NCBI GenBank assembly: GCA_003868215.1
Contig: QWDQ01000004.1
Location: 558,001-622,000, forward strand
Source: Pseudophaeomoniella oleicola
Lineage: Eukaryota; Ascomycota; Eurotiomycetes; Phaeomoniellales; Phaeomoniellaceae
Reading direction: 5' to 3'
Length of the DNA: 64,000 nt
How positions within the stretch are numbered: position 1 is the stretch's first letter; every line of letters starts with the position of its first letter. Made by a program: the position numbers and the translations under genes. The notes beneath the pieces are model-generated. The model saw only the letters and a list, made by a program, of their open reading frames with translations. It was not told where the DNA came from and ran no database searches. This document shows positions 41,179-52,722 of the stretch, in pieces.

Positions 41179-42887
41179 GATGGCTTTTCGATCTCGATGT
41201 TAATGTGAAATCGTTCAAGATGTGCTGAATCAAAGGTCTTTAGAGGGTTGGATCTCGACACGTTCGCCGCTGTGCGAGACTGTACGCGCTCTTGTTTGTT
41301 TGGTCGTTGTGGTTGCTATGCTGAATCCGGTATCAAGAAGAGTTGCAAATCGTTGATACTTCGCTAAAGTCTGTTACCAGTCACCATCTCACTCAAGCGA
41401 AGAGATAGCAAACATACCAAATGTGAAGACCTCGTTCTCAGGCTGTCACAGTCCAACATCACCTCACACAACAAGTTTGCTCAGACCCAGTTTTGCACTC
41501 ACAGAGAGCTTTACAGATATCTGCGCTCAATTTGTTTAGAGCACCGTTTACAAATGAAACGCTTGATGAGAACGTTAGTCGCCTTGCTGTTCGCGATAGG
41601 TCTGCAATTGGTCACCAAAACCCTCAATGGAAAATTGTAGACCTCGTCAATCTATATACCGTACTATCCAATTAGTCTCGAGATTCCGAGGATATTTAGC
41701 GACATCATGTCCGCACTCAGAGGCTTGGTATATACCTCAGAGACGATGCCAGAAACGGTGGACTTTCAGGAGCATGGCAGGCTTAGATAGGATGCTATCG
41801 CTCTGAGTGCTGCTTGGATGTCGGCGGACAACAAGCTTTTTGTACTTACCAAGGCGCATGATCCAGTATGACTGAAGCAACAACTGCAATAGATCAAGAG
41901 TCATGATCCTAAGTTATCTGTTGACCAGTATGTGGAATACGAGATTCTGACGGCTTCACAAGCTATTGCCTCGGTGATAATTGAACCCTTACTGTCACTG
42001 CACTTGCTCCAAATGCCCATATTTTTTTTATCAAAGAGGGCACGGATAAAGTTCCGGTTCCTCCCAGAGTGAGTGATCCTTACACCCCCAAAGGACCATG
42101 GCTACTGCCTGTACAGAATCCCAATATCCGACCTATCTGGCGCTTCGGCCATTGTGCAGCTCAAGACGGAGGAAAGCCTTGTGAACAGCAGTTGATTTGG
42201 GACCGGACCAGGGATGATGAATCAGTAAGATTGGAAAATAGAATTGGTGAGAGGCTCTCAATTGAGACTGCCTACTTTGAAGCTCCTCAGAGAGGCGTTT
42301 GTGTCAAAGGAGATGCACATCAAGTCCTATTGTTTTGATAGCTCTGTCGACGCGGAACGGCAATGGTTGTTGTTTTTCCAAACGGTCTCCTTACAGGAAT
42401 CGTCTAGGTGATGATGCGCACTACTGTGTCTATGAGTTATCCGGCAATTCTGTACGCAAGGAGGCACGGTAAACCGCTGAAGTGTGCATTTAGACAATAG
42501 ACAAGCGCAAACGTGGAGGAAGTGTGGAGATGAGGCTTCGATCGAGTCCTTGTTTTTGTCTCAAGATAAGCCTCCAACCCTAGTCCCAAAGGAGAAAATT
42601 ATCAACAAGCGATTTCACTGCGCATCATATTGAACACTTGCAACTCCGCTCATCATCAACTTCATTGCTTCCTCGACTCGTAGTCCTCCTGTGCAGCGCA
42701 TTGGTGTGTTCTGTGTTCTGTGTTCTGTGTTCAAGCATCCTCAGGAGAAGCGCACATTGTTTTTATTTAACTCAGTCTTTTGGCCAGAACATTCAGTCGC
42801 TATCTAATGTGTGACGCAAGAAGTTTATAGGGCGGCGCTTCCCCGACAACAGCAAGTGCACCACACCAACTCGCTCGATCTTGAACA
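41179..42887. other. Intergenic region with possible gene relic
   Basis: Between two divergent genes. The CYK3 promoter occupies the end, where the decamer GTGTTCTGTG-type triplication (near 42707-42731) is found. The middle contains the possible relic listed separately. Confidence 0.5.
41705..42338 (+). pseudogene. Possible decayed gene, unidentified
   Basis: Protein-like segments on the plus strand, in order: MPETVDFQEHGRL, then ALSAAWMSADNKLFVLTKAH, then a longer clean frame from about 41990 to 42338 (TVTALAPNAHIFFIKEGTDK, SDPYTPKGPWLLPVQNPNIR and onward to GVCVKGDAHQVLLF). The pieces are separated by interruptions and lack a clear start, so this looks like a decayed gene; a spliced gene with introns I could not place is the alternative. 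No family is recognised. Confidence 0.35.
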
Positions 42888-45800
42888 ATGATGGCGCAAG
42901 CACCTGATCTGCCAACTCGTTTTCCATGTTGGTGTCGAGCAATATATTCGTGGGGCGGAGAAAGTGACAATGACCTTGGATTCGTTGAAGGCGATCTGAT
43001 AGAATGTCTAAACGCTGGAGATGGCTCGTGGTGGATGGGCAGGCTACGAAGGGACAAACGAATGATGGGTTTATTCCCTTCCAATTTTGTCGTCGTCCTA
43101 GATGACAGTTTCCGTCCAGCAAGTCGGGCGACAAGTCCGATGCCAGGATTGCAACAAAATGGAGGGGGAAGCATCTCAAGAGCCAAAAGCCCTGCGCCGG
43201 AGAAGAAGAAGATATCAAGAAAACCTTTCTCGGGATATAAAAACGCATCACCAGTGTCAACTCCACCTACATCATCTAGGCCTACTTCCAAGGACGTTTC
43301 ACAACCATTCCCTCAACCACGGGTGCAACCGTATAACCCTGCCAATCCCCCATCTACAGTCCTATGGGACCAACGCTCTCACAGTCGAGGACCCTCACGA
43401 TCCCCATCTCCTATGCCGGGAGACATCGGCTCATCACCTCCTCCGCCTGCTCCACCCCCTCATCGAGTCGGCGTACACGGCTCTGGCAGACCTCCGAGAG
43501 CAACACCCTCTCCGACCCCTTTTCAAATGAATGACAGATATCATTTAATGTCGAGAACTCCCTCGCCTGGGCCTCCTTCGCCGTCGATGAACGGCCATAC
43601 ACCGCCTATGCTACGCGATGCGATGGACGATGTCATGTCTTCCCTAGAAGGCATGAGTATGCAGAACGAGGAGACCTCAAAGGCGACATTCAGTCCTTGG
43701 TCTCCAGAAGCCTTCAATGAGCTGCATCAGCCGGCCATCGATCGGGTTGCAGACCGGCCTCCAGTCCGACCCTTGACGTCACTTGGCTTAGGTGCAGGCG
43801 GCAGTGACTATCCAGATCGTCCTGCGTACAGCAGTAATCATAATATTCCAGATCGCTTTAATGACGGGCCTCCGCAGTTGAGTAATTATGTGCAGAGAAT
43901 GGAATCAAGGTTAAGACAGATGCATGAACAGAATGGGGGCGAGAGCGAGGAAGGTCCTGAATTCGAAGAAGCACCCGTTCCTCCGCCGAAGAACTCTCCT
44001 TATACGGCCAGACCAACATCATCAATAGGAAATCATCGGCCATCGCTGAAATCAAGGAAATCCGCATATGAAATCGGCAAAAACGTCCTTGGAAGAACAT
44101 TCACAACCAAGTCAAGTGCGACTAACTCGTCCAGCGGTGTCCAGAGTGTTGCTACGAACAGCTCCTCCAAGACCAATCGAAGTCTCATGAGTGGATATTC
44201 TGCAGGTGGCTTTAGCGCTACGAGCGCTGGCAGTTTAGCCAGGAGAAACAAATTTGGTGCCGTGGACAACGCTAGGCCTCTGACTTCAATGGCGGATAGT
44301 CGAATGAGTAGCTACCTTGATCCTCGCCGAGGCAATGATTTGAGACCCCAGACACCACTGACTGGTGTCTCGTACCACTCGAGCCATGATTCAAGGCAAG
44401 GGGCTCAATCAACAATCCCATGGGCAAATTCAGGAGTACCTGAAAGCCCCGGGCTCCTAGGCGGTTTCGTGATGCCGAAAGCCAAGAAGCAAGGCTTCTT
44501 CAAGAAACTTATCGATGGTGCTAAGACCGGTGCCGCAACTGCGAGGACTAGTATTGCAGCTAGCCAAACAGGATCAGTGCCCCCTTCTCCCATAAAGAAC
44601 CGGATGACCGGCATTGCTGGTGGTGCCGCCATGAACCACGGGCGAGATGCAGCAAGAGAGATGGGGTTGGGAGGAGGTAATATAGACTGGGTACAGGTTC
44701 GAAGAGATGTCAATCGGTCAACGTCCCTCAGTGCAATGGAAAGGAAAGAGAGAGCGAGTAGATGCCAAATGATGGATCATCCAGTCATCTATCCCCTCGA
44801 GGAATTTTACGACACCACCGAAGGCGATGAGAGTATAGACGGCCTTCCAGTGTCAGATCCCGTTGACTACAATGCAGTCGCGAATCTGAACCTCGTCGAC
44901 AAAGCTTCACGATTCGTCAACAGCTTGCCACCGATGACGACACCTACATCTCTTGCTCAGGGCTACGTCTGCCGTCCACACAGGACTGATGTGCAACGAT
45001 TACGGGCCATCTTCACCTGGGTTAGCGAGAAAATTGTCTGGGATGAAGAGTTCGAAGGTGATATCGATACCCGGAGAGTTATACAGAGCAAGCGTGGCTG
45101 TAGCCACGAAGTTGCAGCTCTTGTAGTCGACATGTGCGCAGCTGTAGGCATTCACGCCGAGATCATCCGCGGTTACTTGAAAGCGCCTGGTGAGGATCTC
45201 AACCTCGACGCGAACATATCACAACCAAATCATTACTGGAACAGTATTCTTATTGACGGAGAGTGGAGAATCATTGATTGCTCACTTGCTTCACCGACAA
45301 ATCCTAGACGAGCCCTCTTCTCTTCTTCCAATCCTCAGACAGCAGAACCGTGGTACTTTCTTGCTAGGCCAACGCAAATATGTTTCTCACATATTCCATT
45401 ATCACCGGAACACCAACATATATGTCCACCAGTTGCACCCGAAGTCCTTTTATCATTACCTGGTGCCTGCCCGCCATACTTCAAAAGCGGGATTCACCTC
45501 CATGATTATGACACATCACTTGTTCGTTTGCAAGGTCTGGAATTGGCCACCATCTATATCAACGTTCCCTCTGATATCGAAGTCGTTGCCGAAATTGAGG
45601 TGAAGGCCTTCATGCGGGATCAAGATGGTGACTTTTACGAAAACGGTGACGTCGTCAAGAAACGAGCATTGACACAGCCTACCTGGTACATCCATCCATC
45701 AAACCCAACTGTGCCACAGAAGCGATACACCGTGAAGGCGCTGCTTCCTGGTGACGAAGGTCAGGGATCACTTAGAATTTTTGCTGGCAAACGAGGCCTT

Positions 45801-46403
45801 ATGCATTCTTCTCGAGACATTCCACATCCTCTAGCTTTTGCACTACCCATCTATCATGAGGGGGAAAATCCACCTTATGATTTCTTAATTCGTCATCCCA
45901 CGCCTCACGCCACGCGAAATGATCTTTATGTGGTTCAGCCACAATGCTATCGGTTAGGCTGGAACAACACCTTCGTCTTCGAGGTTCGTCAGCATCCTGC
46001 CAACCTTGGAAATGCCACTCCTGATATCGGCACCGGTGCCTTCGATGCGCGTCCCATCTCTCCAGCTCCATTCACGCGACCTTCTTCCGCAATGTCGATG
46101 ACCTCTTCCTCTGCGAACGGCTCCGCTTACGACACGCCAGCCACGTCATTGGGAAGTGCAGGCATAAGGATAAAAGACAACAAGCCAGCGAAGTTGGCGA
46201 TACAGTCACCTAGTGGAAGGATCTTGAGATTGACAAGGAAACAAGAGGTCACCAGTGGAATGGCAAGTCCAGATGGCACAGAAGTTCAGGGTAGTGTCTG
46301 GGAGACTGTCGTCAAGGTCGGGGAAAGGGGTACGTGGAGAGGCTTGGTGCTGGCTGACCGAAGTGCGAGGTGGTGCGTTTGGGGAGAGTGGGAATGTGTT
46401 TGA
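42888..46403 (+). CDS. cyk3: Cyk3-like cytokinesis protein (SH3 plus transglutaminase-like)
   Basis: Single exon, 1171 residues, ATG at 42888 (a second ATG follows at once). Residues about 10-70 are an SH3 domain (WCRAIYSWGGESDNDLGFVEGDLIECL...GSWWMGRL...GLFPSNFVVVLD). About 600 residues of Pro/Ser-rich disorder with PPPPAPPPH stretches follow. A transglutaminase-like core covers about residues 690-800 (FTWVSEKIVWDEEFEG, RGCSHEVAALVVDMCAAVGI, NHYWNSILIDGEWRIIDCSL), then a beta-rich C-terminus. Cyk3 acts at the contractile ring and primary septum with Hof1/Inn1 and chitin synthase. The nucleophile position aligns with Ser next to Cys, suggesting a non-catalytic domain. Confidence 0.9.
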   Translation: MMAQAPDLPTRFPCWCRAIYSWGGESDNDLGFVEGDLIECLNAGDGSWWMGRLRRDKRMMGLFPSNFVVVLDDSFRPASRATSPMPGLQQNGGGSISRAKSPAPEKKKISRKPFSGYKNASPVSTPPTSSRPTSKDVSQPFPQPRVQPYNPANPPSTVLWDQRSHSRGPSRSPSPMPGDIGSSPPPPAPPPHRVGVHGSGRPPRATPSPTPFQMNDRYHLMSRTPSPGPPSPSMNGHTPPMLRDAMDDVMSSLEGMSMQNEETSKATFSPWSPEAFNELHQPAIDRVADRPPVRPLTSLGLGAGGSDYPDRPAYSSNHNIPDRFNDGPPQLSNYVQRMESRLRQMHEQNGGESEEGPEFEEAPVPPPKNSPYTARPTSSIGNHRPSLKSRKSAYEIGKNVLGRTFTTKSSATNSSSGVQSVATNSSSKTNRSLMSGYSAGGFSATSAGSLARRNKFGAVDNARPLTSMADSRMSSYLDPRRGNDLRPQTPLTGVSYHSSHDSRQGAQSTIPWANSGVPESPGLLGGFVMPKAKKQGFFKKLIDGAKTGAATARTSIAASQTGSVPPSPIKNRMTGIAGGAAMNHGRDAAREMGLGGGNIDWVQVRRDVNRSTSLSAMERKERASRCQMMDHPVIYPLEEFYDTTEGDESIDGLPVSDPVDYNAVANLNLVDKASRFVNSLPPMTTPTSLAQGYVCRPHRTDVQRLRAIFTWVSEKIVWDEEFEGDIDTRRVIQSKRGCSHEVAALVVDMCAAVGIHAEIIRGYLKAPGEDLNLDANISQPNHYWNSILIDGEWRIIDCSLASPTNPRRALFSSSNPQTAEPWYFLARPTQICFSHIPLSPEHQHICPPVAPEVLLSLPGACPPYFKSGIHLHDYDTSLVRLQGLELATIYINVPSDIEVVAEIEVKAFMRDQDGDFYENGDVVKKRALTQPTWYIHPSNPTVPQKRYTVKALLPGDEGQGSLRIFAGKRGLMHSSRDIPHPLAFALPIYHEGENPPYDFLIRHPTPHATRNDLYVVQPQCYRLGWNNTFVFEVRQHPANLGNATPDIGTGAFDARPISPAPFTRPSSAMSMTSSSANGSAYDTPATSLGSAGIRIKDNKPAKLAIQSPSGRILRLTRKQEVTSGMASPDGTEVQGSVWETVVKVGERGTWRGLVLADRSARWCVWGEWECV

Positions 46404-47256
46404 TTTTGCTGTGCTTCATTCTCTGGGTCTTCTGACAGTCTATGGTTTTTCATGACTTTACGACTTTTTCTCGGACCGGCGTTGTTTTGTTCCCCTAAAA
46501 AGGTCAAGGGAAACACTTTTTTGATTCCAGAATTCTCTGGCTTGTCATTTTGGATTTCGGAGTTATTTTCGGTCTCTTTTTCTTCAGTATATATGAGTCA
46601 CCGTCATCGAAGAGGAGGAAGAAGAAGAAGAAGAATCCTTATCTGTGGTCTACGCAACAGAATCTTCAGGAGAGACACACAGAGACACACGCACACGCAC
46701 AAAAGCAAAGTTTCGCGAGGATCCATTATGGAGGGAAAGGCTTTTTCCTGAGATGATGAGATTTTGAATGAGTTTCTTTTTTGGGGGGATGCGTATGTAT
46801 GTATGAGTATTGCTACTGGTTGTATTGCTAGTGCTGCAGGTGGTGGTGGTGGTGGTAGTAGAAGCGTATGATATATACGAGCAAGCGAGAGAGGACATGT
46901 TGAATACCTACCTCGGTTTTCGCTTTGGATGATGCGAGAAAATTCAAACAAGTTCAAATCAAAAAACGTATCTTTCCAAAACAAACTACAAAGTTGGGTC
47001 TTGTGAATAACTAATTATCGGTCTCTGGGTTGTATACAGCATCTTCTTCTTCTTCTTCTTCTTCTTCTTCGTTTAATTAAGTAATTATTTGAAGGCGTAC
47101 ATAGAAAGAAAAGAGAAACCAGACATCCTCTTTCTCTTTCTCTCTCTCCTCTCTCCTCTCCCCGGATGAACAATAAAAGGGGGGAAAATATTGAAAATAA
47201 AAATAAAAATAAAAAAATTAAACATAAACAATTCTCAGTCCCATCTAATTCTACCC
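46404..47256. other. Convergent intergenic region with microsatellites
   Basis: Between the 3' ends of CYK3 and the alpha/beta hydrolase. It holds GAAGAAGAA near 46617, a (GGT) run near 46840-46856, and a (CTT) run at about 47043-47070. Long open frames here are products of these repeats. Confidence 0.6.
47043..47070 (+). repeat. (TTC)n microsatellite
   Basis: About nine perfect TTC units in a convergent intergenic gap; on the minus strand GAA. Confidence 0.85.
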
Positions 47257-48600
47257 TCAATCTTCACCACCGCCGCAATACTTCCTCAAAAACTCAACAG
47301 CCAATCGATTCCACTCCTTCCCCCCCTCGAGCACCCCGTCCAGCATCATGACCGTGTGCGGCGCGCCTTTCGCTTCGGCCGTCGTGACCGGCACGCCAGC
47401 GTCTCGGAGGGCTTGGGCGTAGGCGTAGGCTTCGGATCGGAGCTAGATTTCAAGCGTGCGTGCGTTTAGAGAAAGAAGAACGGGGGGGGAAGGAGGAGGG
47501 CTTACGGGATCCATTTCGGCGATATAAATAAACGCCGGCGCCAGATTCGACAGGTCCGGACATTTGATGGGGTTGATTTTCCAATCCTGCTCGTAACCGT
47601 CGGGTCTCGGAATGCCCAAGAAATGGCCGTGGAAGTATTCCATGCGGTCGACGGAGAGGGGTTGGGTGAATTGCATTTCGCGGTAGGATTCGTAGGGGGT
47701 GTTCTCGAAATCGAAAGTGCTGTCGGCCGCGCGGAAGGACGCGGTGAGGTCGGTGACCGGGACGGTGAGGAGTTGGGCGGCGAGGGGCAGGGAGGCGTCG
47801 CGGGCGAGGATGGAGATTACGGTCGCGAGGTGGCCGCCGGCGGAGTCGCCGCCGACGGAGATGTGGGTGGGGGAGATGTTGAAGGGGGAGAGTTGGGTTT
47901 TGAGGATCTGAGAAGAAGGGAGGAGTATTATGTTAGGTTAGTTTGTAGGAGAGATGAGATGAGAGGAGGAGAAGAGACAACAGCATTGATAGACGGTTCG
48001 CAAACGGAATAACCCAGGCAAATACCCAAAATCCTCAATAGCGAGATCAAATGCATAACAGAAAGTGAAATCGAAAGAGACATAACATACCCACTGAAAC
48101 GCCTCCCAACAATCCTCCACCGCGACCGGATACCGATACTCGGGCGCCAACCGATACTCGACATCAAAAGCCACACAATCGACCTCGACGGCGATCCTCT
48201 TCAACGTCTCGGCCGCACTGCTCAAATCTCCAAACACCCACCCTCCCCCGTGGAAATTGATATACGCGCCCCTCTGTTTACTTTTTACAGAACCAGGTTG
48301 ATACACCCTAACAACAATCTCCACCCCTTCTGCAACGGGGCATTTGAGGTCGGTGATTTTGTAAACCTCAGGACCTTTGGCGCGGCCGTACGTGACGGCG
48401 TATTTTGCGGGGTTCGCCCGGAATTCTTGGATCGGGATTTGGTGGGTTCCGATCTTGCCGAGGTTGTATTTGTTGTAGAGGGCCAGGTAGACGGGGTCGA
48501 AGCGGGGGGCGAGGGCGGGGGGGATGGCGTTGAGGTTTGGGTCGGAGGACTTGATACCTTGGAGGGAGGGGGAAGGCGGGGAGGGAGAGGGAGATGGCAT
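47257..48600 (-). CDS. Alpha/beta-hydrolase fold-3 (HSL-type) esterase/lipase
   Basis: Three exons, 48600-48091, 47907-47506 and 47442-47257, with phase-0 GT-AG introns of 183 and 63 bases; 365 residues. The oxyanion motif NFHGGGWVFGD is at about residue 117 and the nucleophile motif GGDSAGGH follows the exon 1/2 border. The later acid is in a AEMDPLRSEA context (D at the exon 2/3 border) and the catalytic His in GAPHTVM. These complete a Ser-Asp-His triad. There is no signal peptide; the first 20 residues are Ser/Pro-rich. The HSL family hydrolyses short acyl esters; the natural substrate is unknown. Confidence 0.9.
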
Positions 48601-49263
48601 TGTGTAGAAGAGGGTGAGAGGGGTCAGGGAAAGGAACGAGATAGTCTAGTCTAGTCGAAGAGTTGATAGATATATATATATATATCGAGAAAAAGAGAGA
48701 GAGAGAGATAAAGTGTTGTATGAAATACAATGCTTTAGCAAAGCATATAATCATTCCCGCTGATATCAATGTCACAGCTCCCATAATATCACGTACATAG
48801 TAGATCATCACCATCGTCCGTCCGTCCGTCGATAACGATCTTCTCCGGTAATTGATTAATTATCCGTTAAGTAATAAGTAAGGAAGGAAACTCTCAGTCC
48901 AAAGAATGCGGTCATCACCGTTTCTTGCATTGGCTGACTGATTGGACTGCATCAAGACAAAATGATCGAAAGGGTAGTTATTGATAGTAGAGGATAAAGA
49001 GGAAACGATGGCTACAGGATGAAACTTTGCAGACATCTGTCATGTGTCATGTCTACGTTTGGTTGTAGACAAGTAATATATTTCTATCACGTCTCTCTCG
49101 GAAAGGAGATTCCGAAGTGCGGACATCATGTATTTCATCATCATCACCAGCTATTCTAATTAACCTGGACTTATAACATTAACAGCGTGCTCATCCGTAT
49201 CTGGAGAAGTTTTTCTTCTTTTCTCTCTCTCTCTCTTTCTCCCTATTACTCTTACTCTTTCCT
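48601..49263. other. Intergenic region
   Basis: Promoter of the hydrolase gene and 3' flank of the permease. Contains a (TA) run near 48668-48686, a GAGA run near 48696-48710 and CTCTCT runs near 49220. Confidence 0.55.
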
Positions 49264-51049
49264 TCACAGCAACCAAGAGACAAACCGTCTGTAGAACCAC
49301 GATCCTCCCCTTTCTCCTCTGTTAAGCTCCTGCCGTTCCTTCTTCCTCGCCGCAAACTCCTCCTCTTCACGATCGATGGCAGCTTTTCCAGAGAATAGAT
49401 CGGCCTTCGCCGGCGCGACGATTTCCGATTTCATGAAGAACTTGTAGCCGAACACGAGGATAAGGTAGATCGGGATGCCGAGATATCCGGTGATGAAGTT
49501 TTTGTAGTCGAAGGCACCGTAACTAGAGGGATCACGCACGAAGACGTTGTAATTTTTAGTGAAGGCAATGAGGATGCAGAAGAAGAGGGCGAAGATGGAG
49601 CCGTGGATGCCGAGAGGGGCACGGAACGCGAGTGTTTCGCGCGGAATACCCTGGGCTTGCATGGCGCGCACGAAGAAGATGTGTGTGACGAGGATCGAGA
49701 TCCAGGTCAAGAGGCCGAAGACGGTGACGAGGTTGACGAAGTAGGAGAACACTTTGCTGCTGTCGTTGGAGACGTTCATCAAGGCGATCAGGGCGATCAG
49801 AGCAGAGAGGCCGAGGGCATAGATCGGGACCCCGTTTTTGTTGGTCTGGCGGAAGATGCGAGGCGCGTTTCCTTCAACCGCGAGGCCGTAGAGTGTTCGA
49901 CTGGCAATGTAGAGGTCCGAGTTGGCGGCGGAGAAGACGAAGAGAAGGATACAGCCGTTCAAGATACCGGGAAGGGAATGGATGCCGGAAACTCGAATTG
50001 CCGCAACGAACGGTGATGCAGCCGCAGAAGAGCTAGCGTTATTGGCAGCCTCGAGTTCTGTTGAATTGTATGGAATGATCATTCCGAGGAGCAGCACGCT
50101 AAGAACGTAGAAGAATAGAATACGGTAAAACGTCAACCGGATAGCACGAGGGATTGTTTTGCGAGGGTTCTGGGCTTCGCCAACAGTCACTCCGACGAGT
50201 TCGGTTCCAAGGTATGCAAACGTAGCGGTCACCAAAGTACTCCAGAAGCCAAGGAACTTTCCCCAAGAACCATCGGCGAGGTACGGAGCAAATGCACCAG
50301 GATCGTGGTAATACCTGAACCCTGTACGATCATGGCTAGGTCCACCTCCTAGGGCGAGCACAAGCGAGAGGATGATGATACCACAAATGACGATGACCTT
50401 GACTGTAGACAACACGAATTCTGCTTCACCGAAGAACCGGATGCCGAGGTAATTCAACGAGACGATGACGACCCAGAAGACGGCGATGAAAACTCCCGGG
50501 TTGACGCGATCTCGATCGACCCAGTATTGAATAACGAGAGCTCCAGCAGTCAGCTGGTTCGGAGTTGTAATGATGTACTTCATCCAATAGGTCCATCCCA
50601 GAGCAAATCCGAGGCACTTGTCGCAGTATCGATCGGCGTAACCAGTGAATCCAGAACTCAACGGGATCCAGCTGGCCATTTCACCCAGGGCACACATGAC
50701 CAAGTAGACGAGAAAGCCGACAAGCGTATATGAGATGAGTACGGACCCTGGTCCTGCTCGTGCTAGAGCTGAACCCGTTCCGATGATGAGACCTGTACCG
50801 ATAGCGCCACCTGAATTGCGATCAGCCTTTAGCACGTAACATGGAGAGCCTCAACAAACCTATAGCAATCATGGTGATATGTCTCGCCTTAAGACCTCGA
50901 TGCAGTCTCTCTCCCTCATCGAGTTCCGGTTCAGGTCCATTGGGCACAGGGCTCGTCTCGCCAGTCGCATACAATTCACTATTGTATTCTGTTTTACTTG
51001 GGAGACCATCTGAATCGTCTCCAGATGAAGGATGCTTCCAGATTGCCAT
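49264..51049 (-). CDS. Amino-acid permease (yeast amino-acid transporter family)
   Basis: Two exons, 51049-50860 and 50810-49264, separated by a 49-base intron that splits the glycine codon of the first helix motif; 578 residues. The hydrophilic N-terminus ends in LKARHITMIAIGGAIGTGLI, the hallmark start of fungal YAT permeases, followed by twelve hydrophobic segments with LGEMASWIPLSSGFTGYADR and FAYLGTELVGVTVGEAQNPR. The tail is basic and acidic, cytosolic, with several Lys for ubiquitin-mediated turnover. It imports amino acids at the plasma membrane by proton symport; the specificity cannot be read from sequence. Confidence 0.95.
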
Positions 51050-52722
51050 TTTGCAGCACCGCCTCGCCTTTTCACGATATTCCGAAATGTATTCGAGAGG
51101 TCAACGTGTTGGTTTACTGGAGACTATCAAGTCCCAAGAGGCAACACAATGTCGCCTGTATGTGCCAGCAGAACGGAATGAGGCAAACAAGGACCTGATG
51201 AGACTGCAAGGTGAAAGAAAGAGAGAAATGACCAAAGAGAAGTAGGCTGAAGGATCAAATAAAAAGTGAGAGAGTGAGACAAGATGGACAAGAAGACAAG
51301 AATTGAACATAATGCAACCTCAGCCTTGGGTTAGGCTGAATCCGACCACACATCAGGCGCTCTCCCCCTCCTGCTCCTCACGGTCCAGATCTCCATGTAT
51401 CCAAGAAAGGCCGAGCCAAGAGATAAATCATGTACTAAGTTACCTATGCAGCAGTCACTTCTGCATCCAACCAACCAACCCAACCAACCCAACGCCATCC
51501 CAACATCGCCAGCCTCAGAAGCAGTTCTTGGTTCAGCCAGACATTTTGCTGCTACTGCAAGCCAAGCCCAAGACTCAGCCTCTTTCTTTCGCTCTGTCAG
51601 CCTTTTCCAAGCCAAGCTATTTACTAATTACCAGCCAAGAAAGACCAAGAAGTAACCCAAGCCCCAACTTCAACTCTGCCAAGTGAGAAATTCGTATCTA
51701 CCACCAATGATTATCTTACCTTGCGCAAACAAAAATCTACGGCGTGGGGAAGGTCTCTTGGGGCGGCGGCGGATTTGCGATATGGATGAAGTGAGTGAGT
51801 GAGTGAGTGAGTGAGTGAGTGAGTGTGAGTATGAGTGCGTGCTGATGGTTCGGGTCAACACTCAATCGATAACGTAGAGATCCAAATTCCTTGGCATTAA
51901 TTATTACACCCCGTTGAAAGTAAAACCTGCTCTCCTGTAACAACGTAAGGGCCTCAGTGACTGAACTGACCGGTGCGATGAACCAGAACTTAAATAATTG
52001 ATCCGAGCTCTCCCGCAGGAAGGGGGATGATGGGAAGTATGATTCATATTAATCTTTTTGGGATGGGATGAGAGAGAGAGAGCAGCGATTGATGTTTGCG
52101 ATTCGCTTGTCCGTATATGTATGTAGAATTCTTCTTGTCAGTGCCAGATGCATGTGCATTTCGGGTTCCGAGAGATTTGGTGATTTCCGGATGATGGTAT
52201 GAGTTTATACGACACGAAGCTAGTAAGGTTAATATGTTCTCGGGAAACAGATGCGATATCCAGGAAGAAAGGGTCTGAGATTCTGTATAGTTCTCTTTCG
52301 CTGGTATTTTGTCTTTCAGGCCATCTATAGTAAACATGTACATAGAATGCCGACTGTTCAGGAACTTGGCACATCTAGTAAAAAAGCAATCAAGATTCAA
52401 AACAGCTTCTATCAACCTTCATCACCACCATGAAGCAATACTCCCAAACCGAGGCAGGAATCCTCCTCGGACCAAAGCGAAAGAGAAGAAAAAAAGGGTA
52501 TCAAGAATCGAAGAAAAATTTGTCATCGTAAGCATCATGAAAAACAAGAATCGTTAAGCCACCCATATAACATGCATCATTTGCTTTTTTGTCCATTGTA
52601 CACGCCATTTCTCCTTTGTCGTTCTCATTGAAAAAGAGTAGCCTGCGCGTCCAGTCCACAGTCCTGTGTGGAAAAGCGATTGAAGTGAATTTGGAAATGA
52701 TAGGGTTCGAGCTCAACTCGAT
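51050..52722. other. Intergenic region
   Basis: Promoter side of the permease, with CT-rich and CCAAC-rich tracts (near 51470-51495), a (GTGA) run, and the 3' flank of the GH71 gene. No gene is supported; frames of up to 127 codons here lack domains or plausible composition. Confidence 0.5.
51791..51825 (+). repeat. (GTGA)n microsatellite
   Basis: Eight or more perfect GTGA units followed by degenerate copies, about 740 bases upstream of the permease ATG. Confidence 0.9.

Noticed and set aside
51791-51825. (GTGA)n run considered as CRISPR-like or telomeric
   Set aside because: Perfect tetranucleotide microsatellite with no spacers and not a telomere unit.
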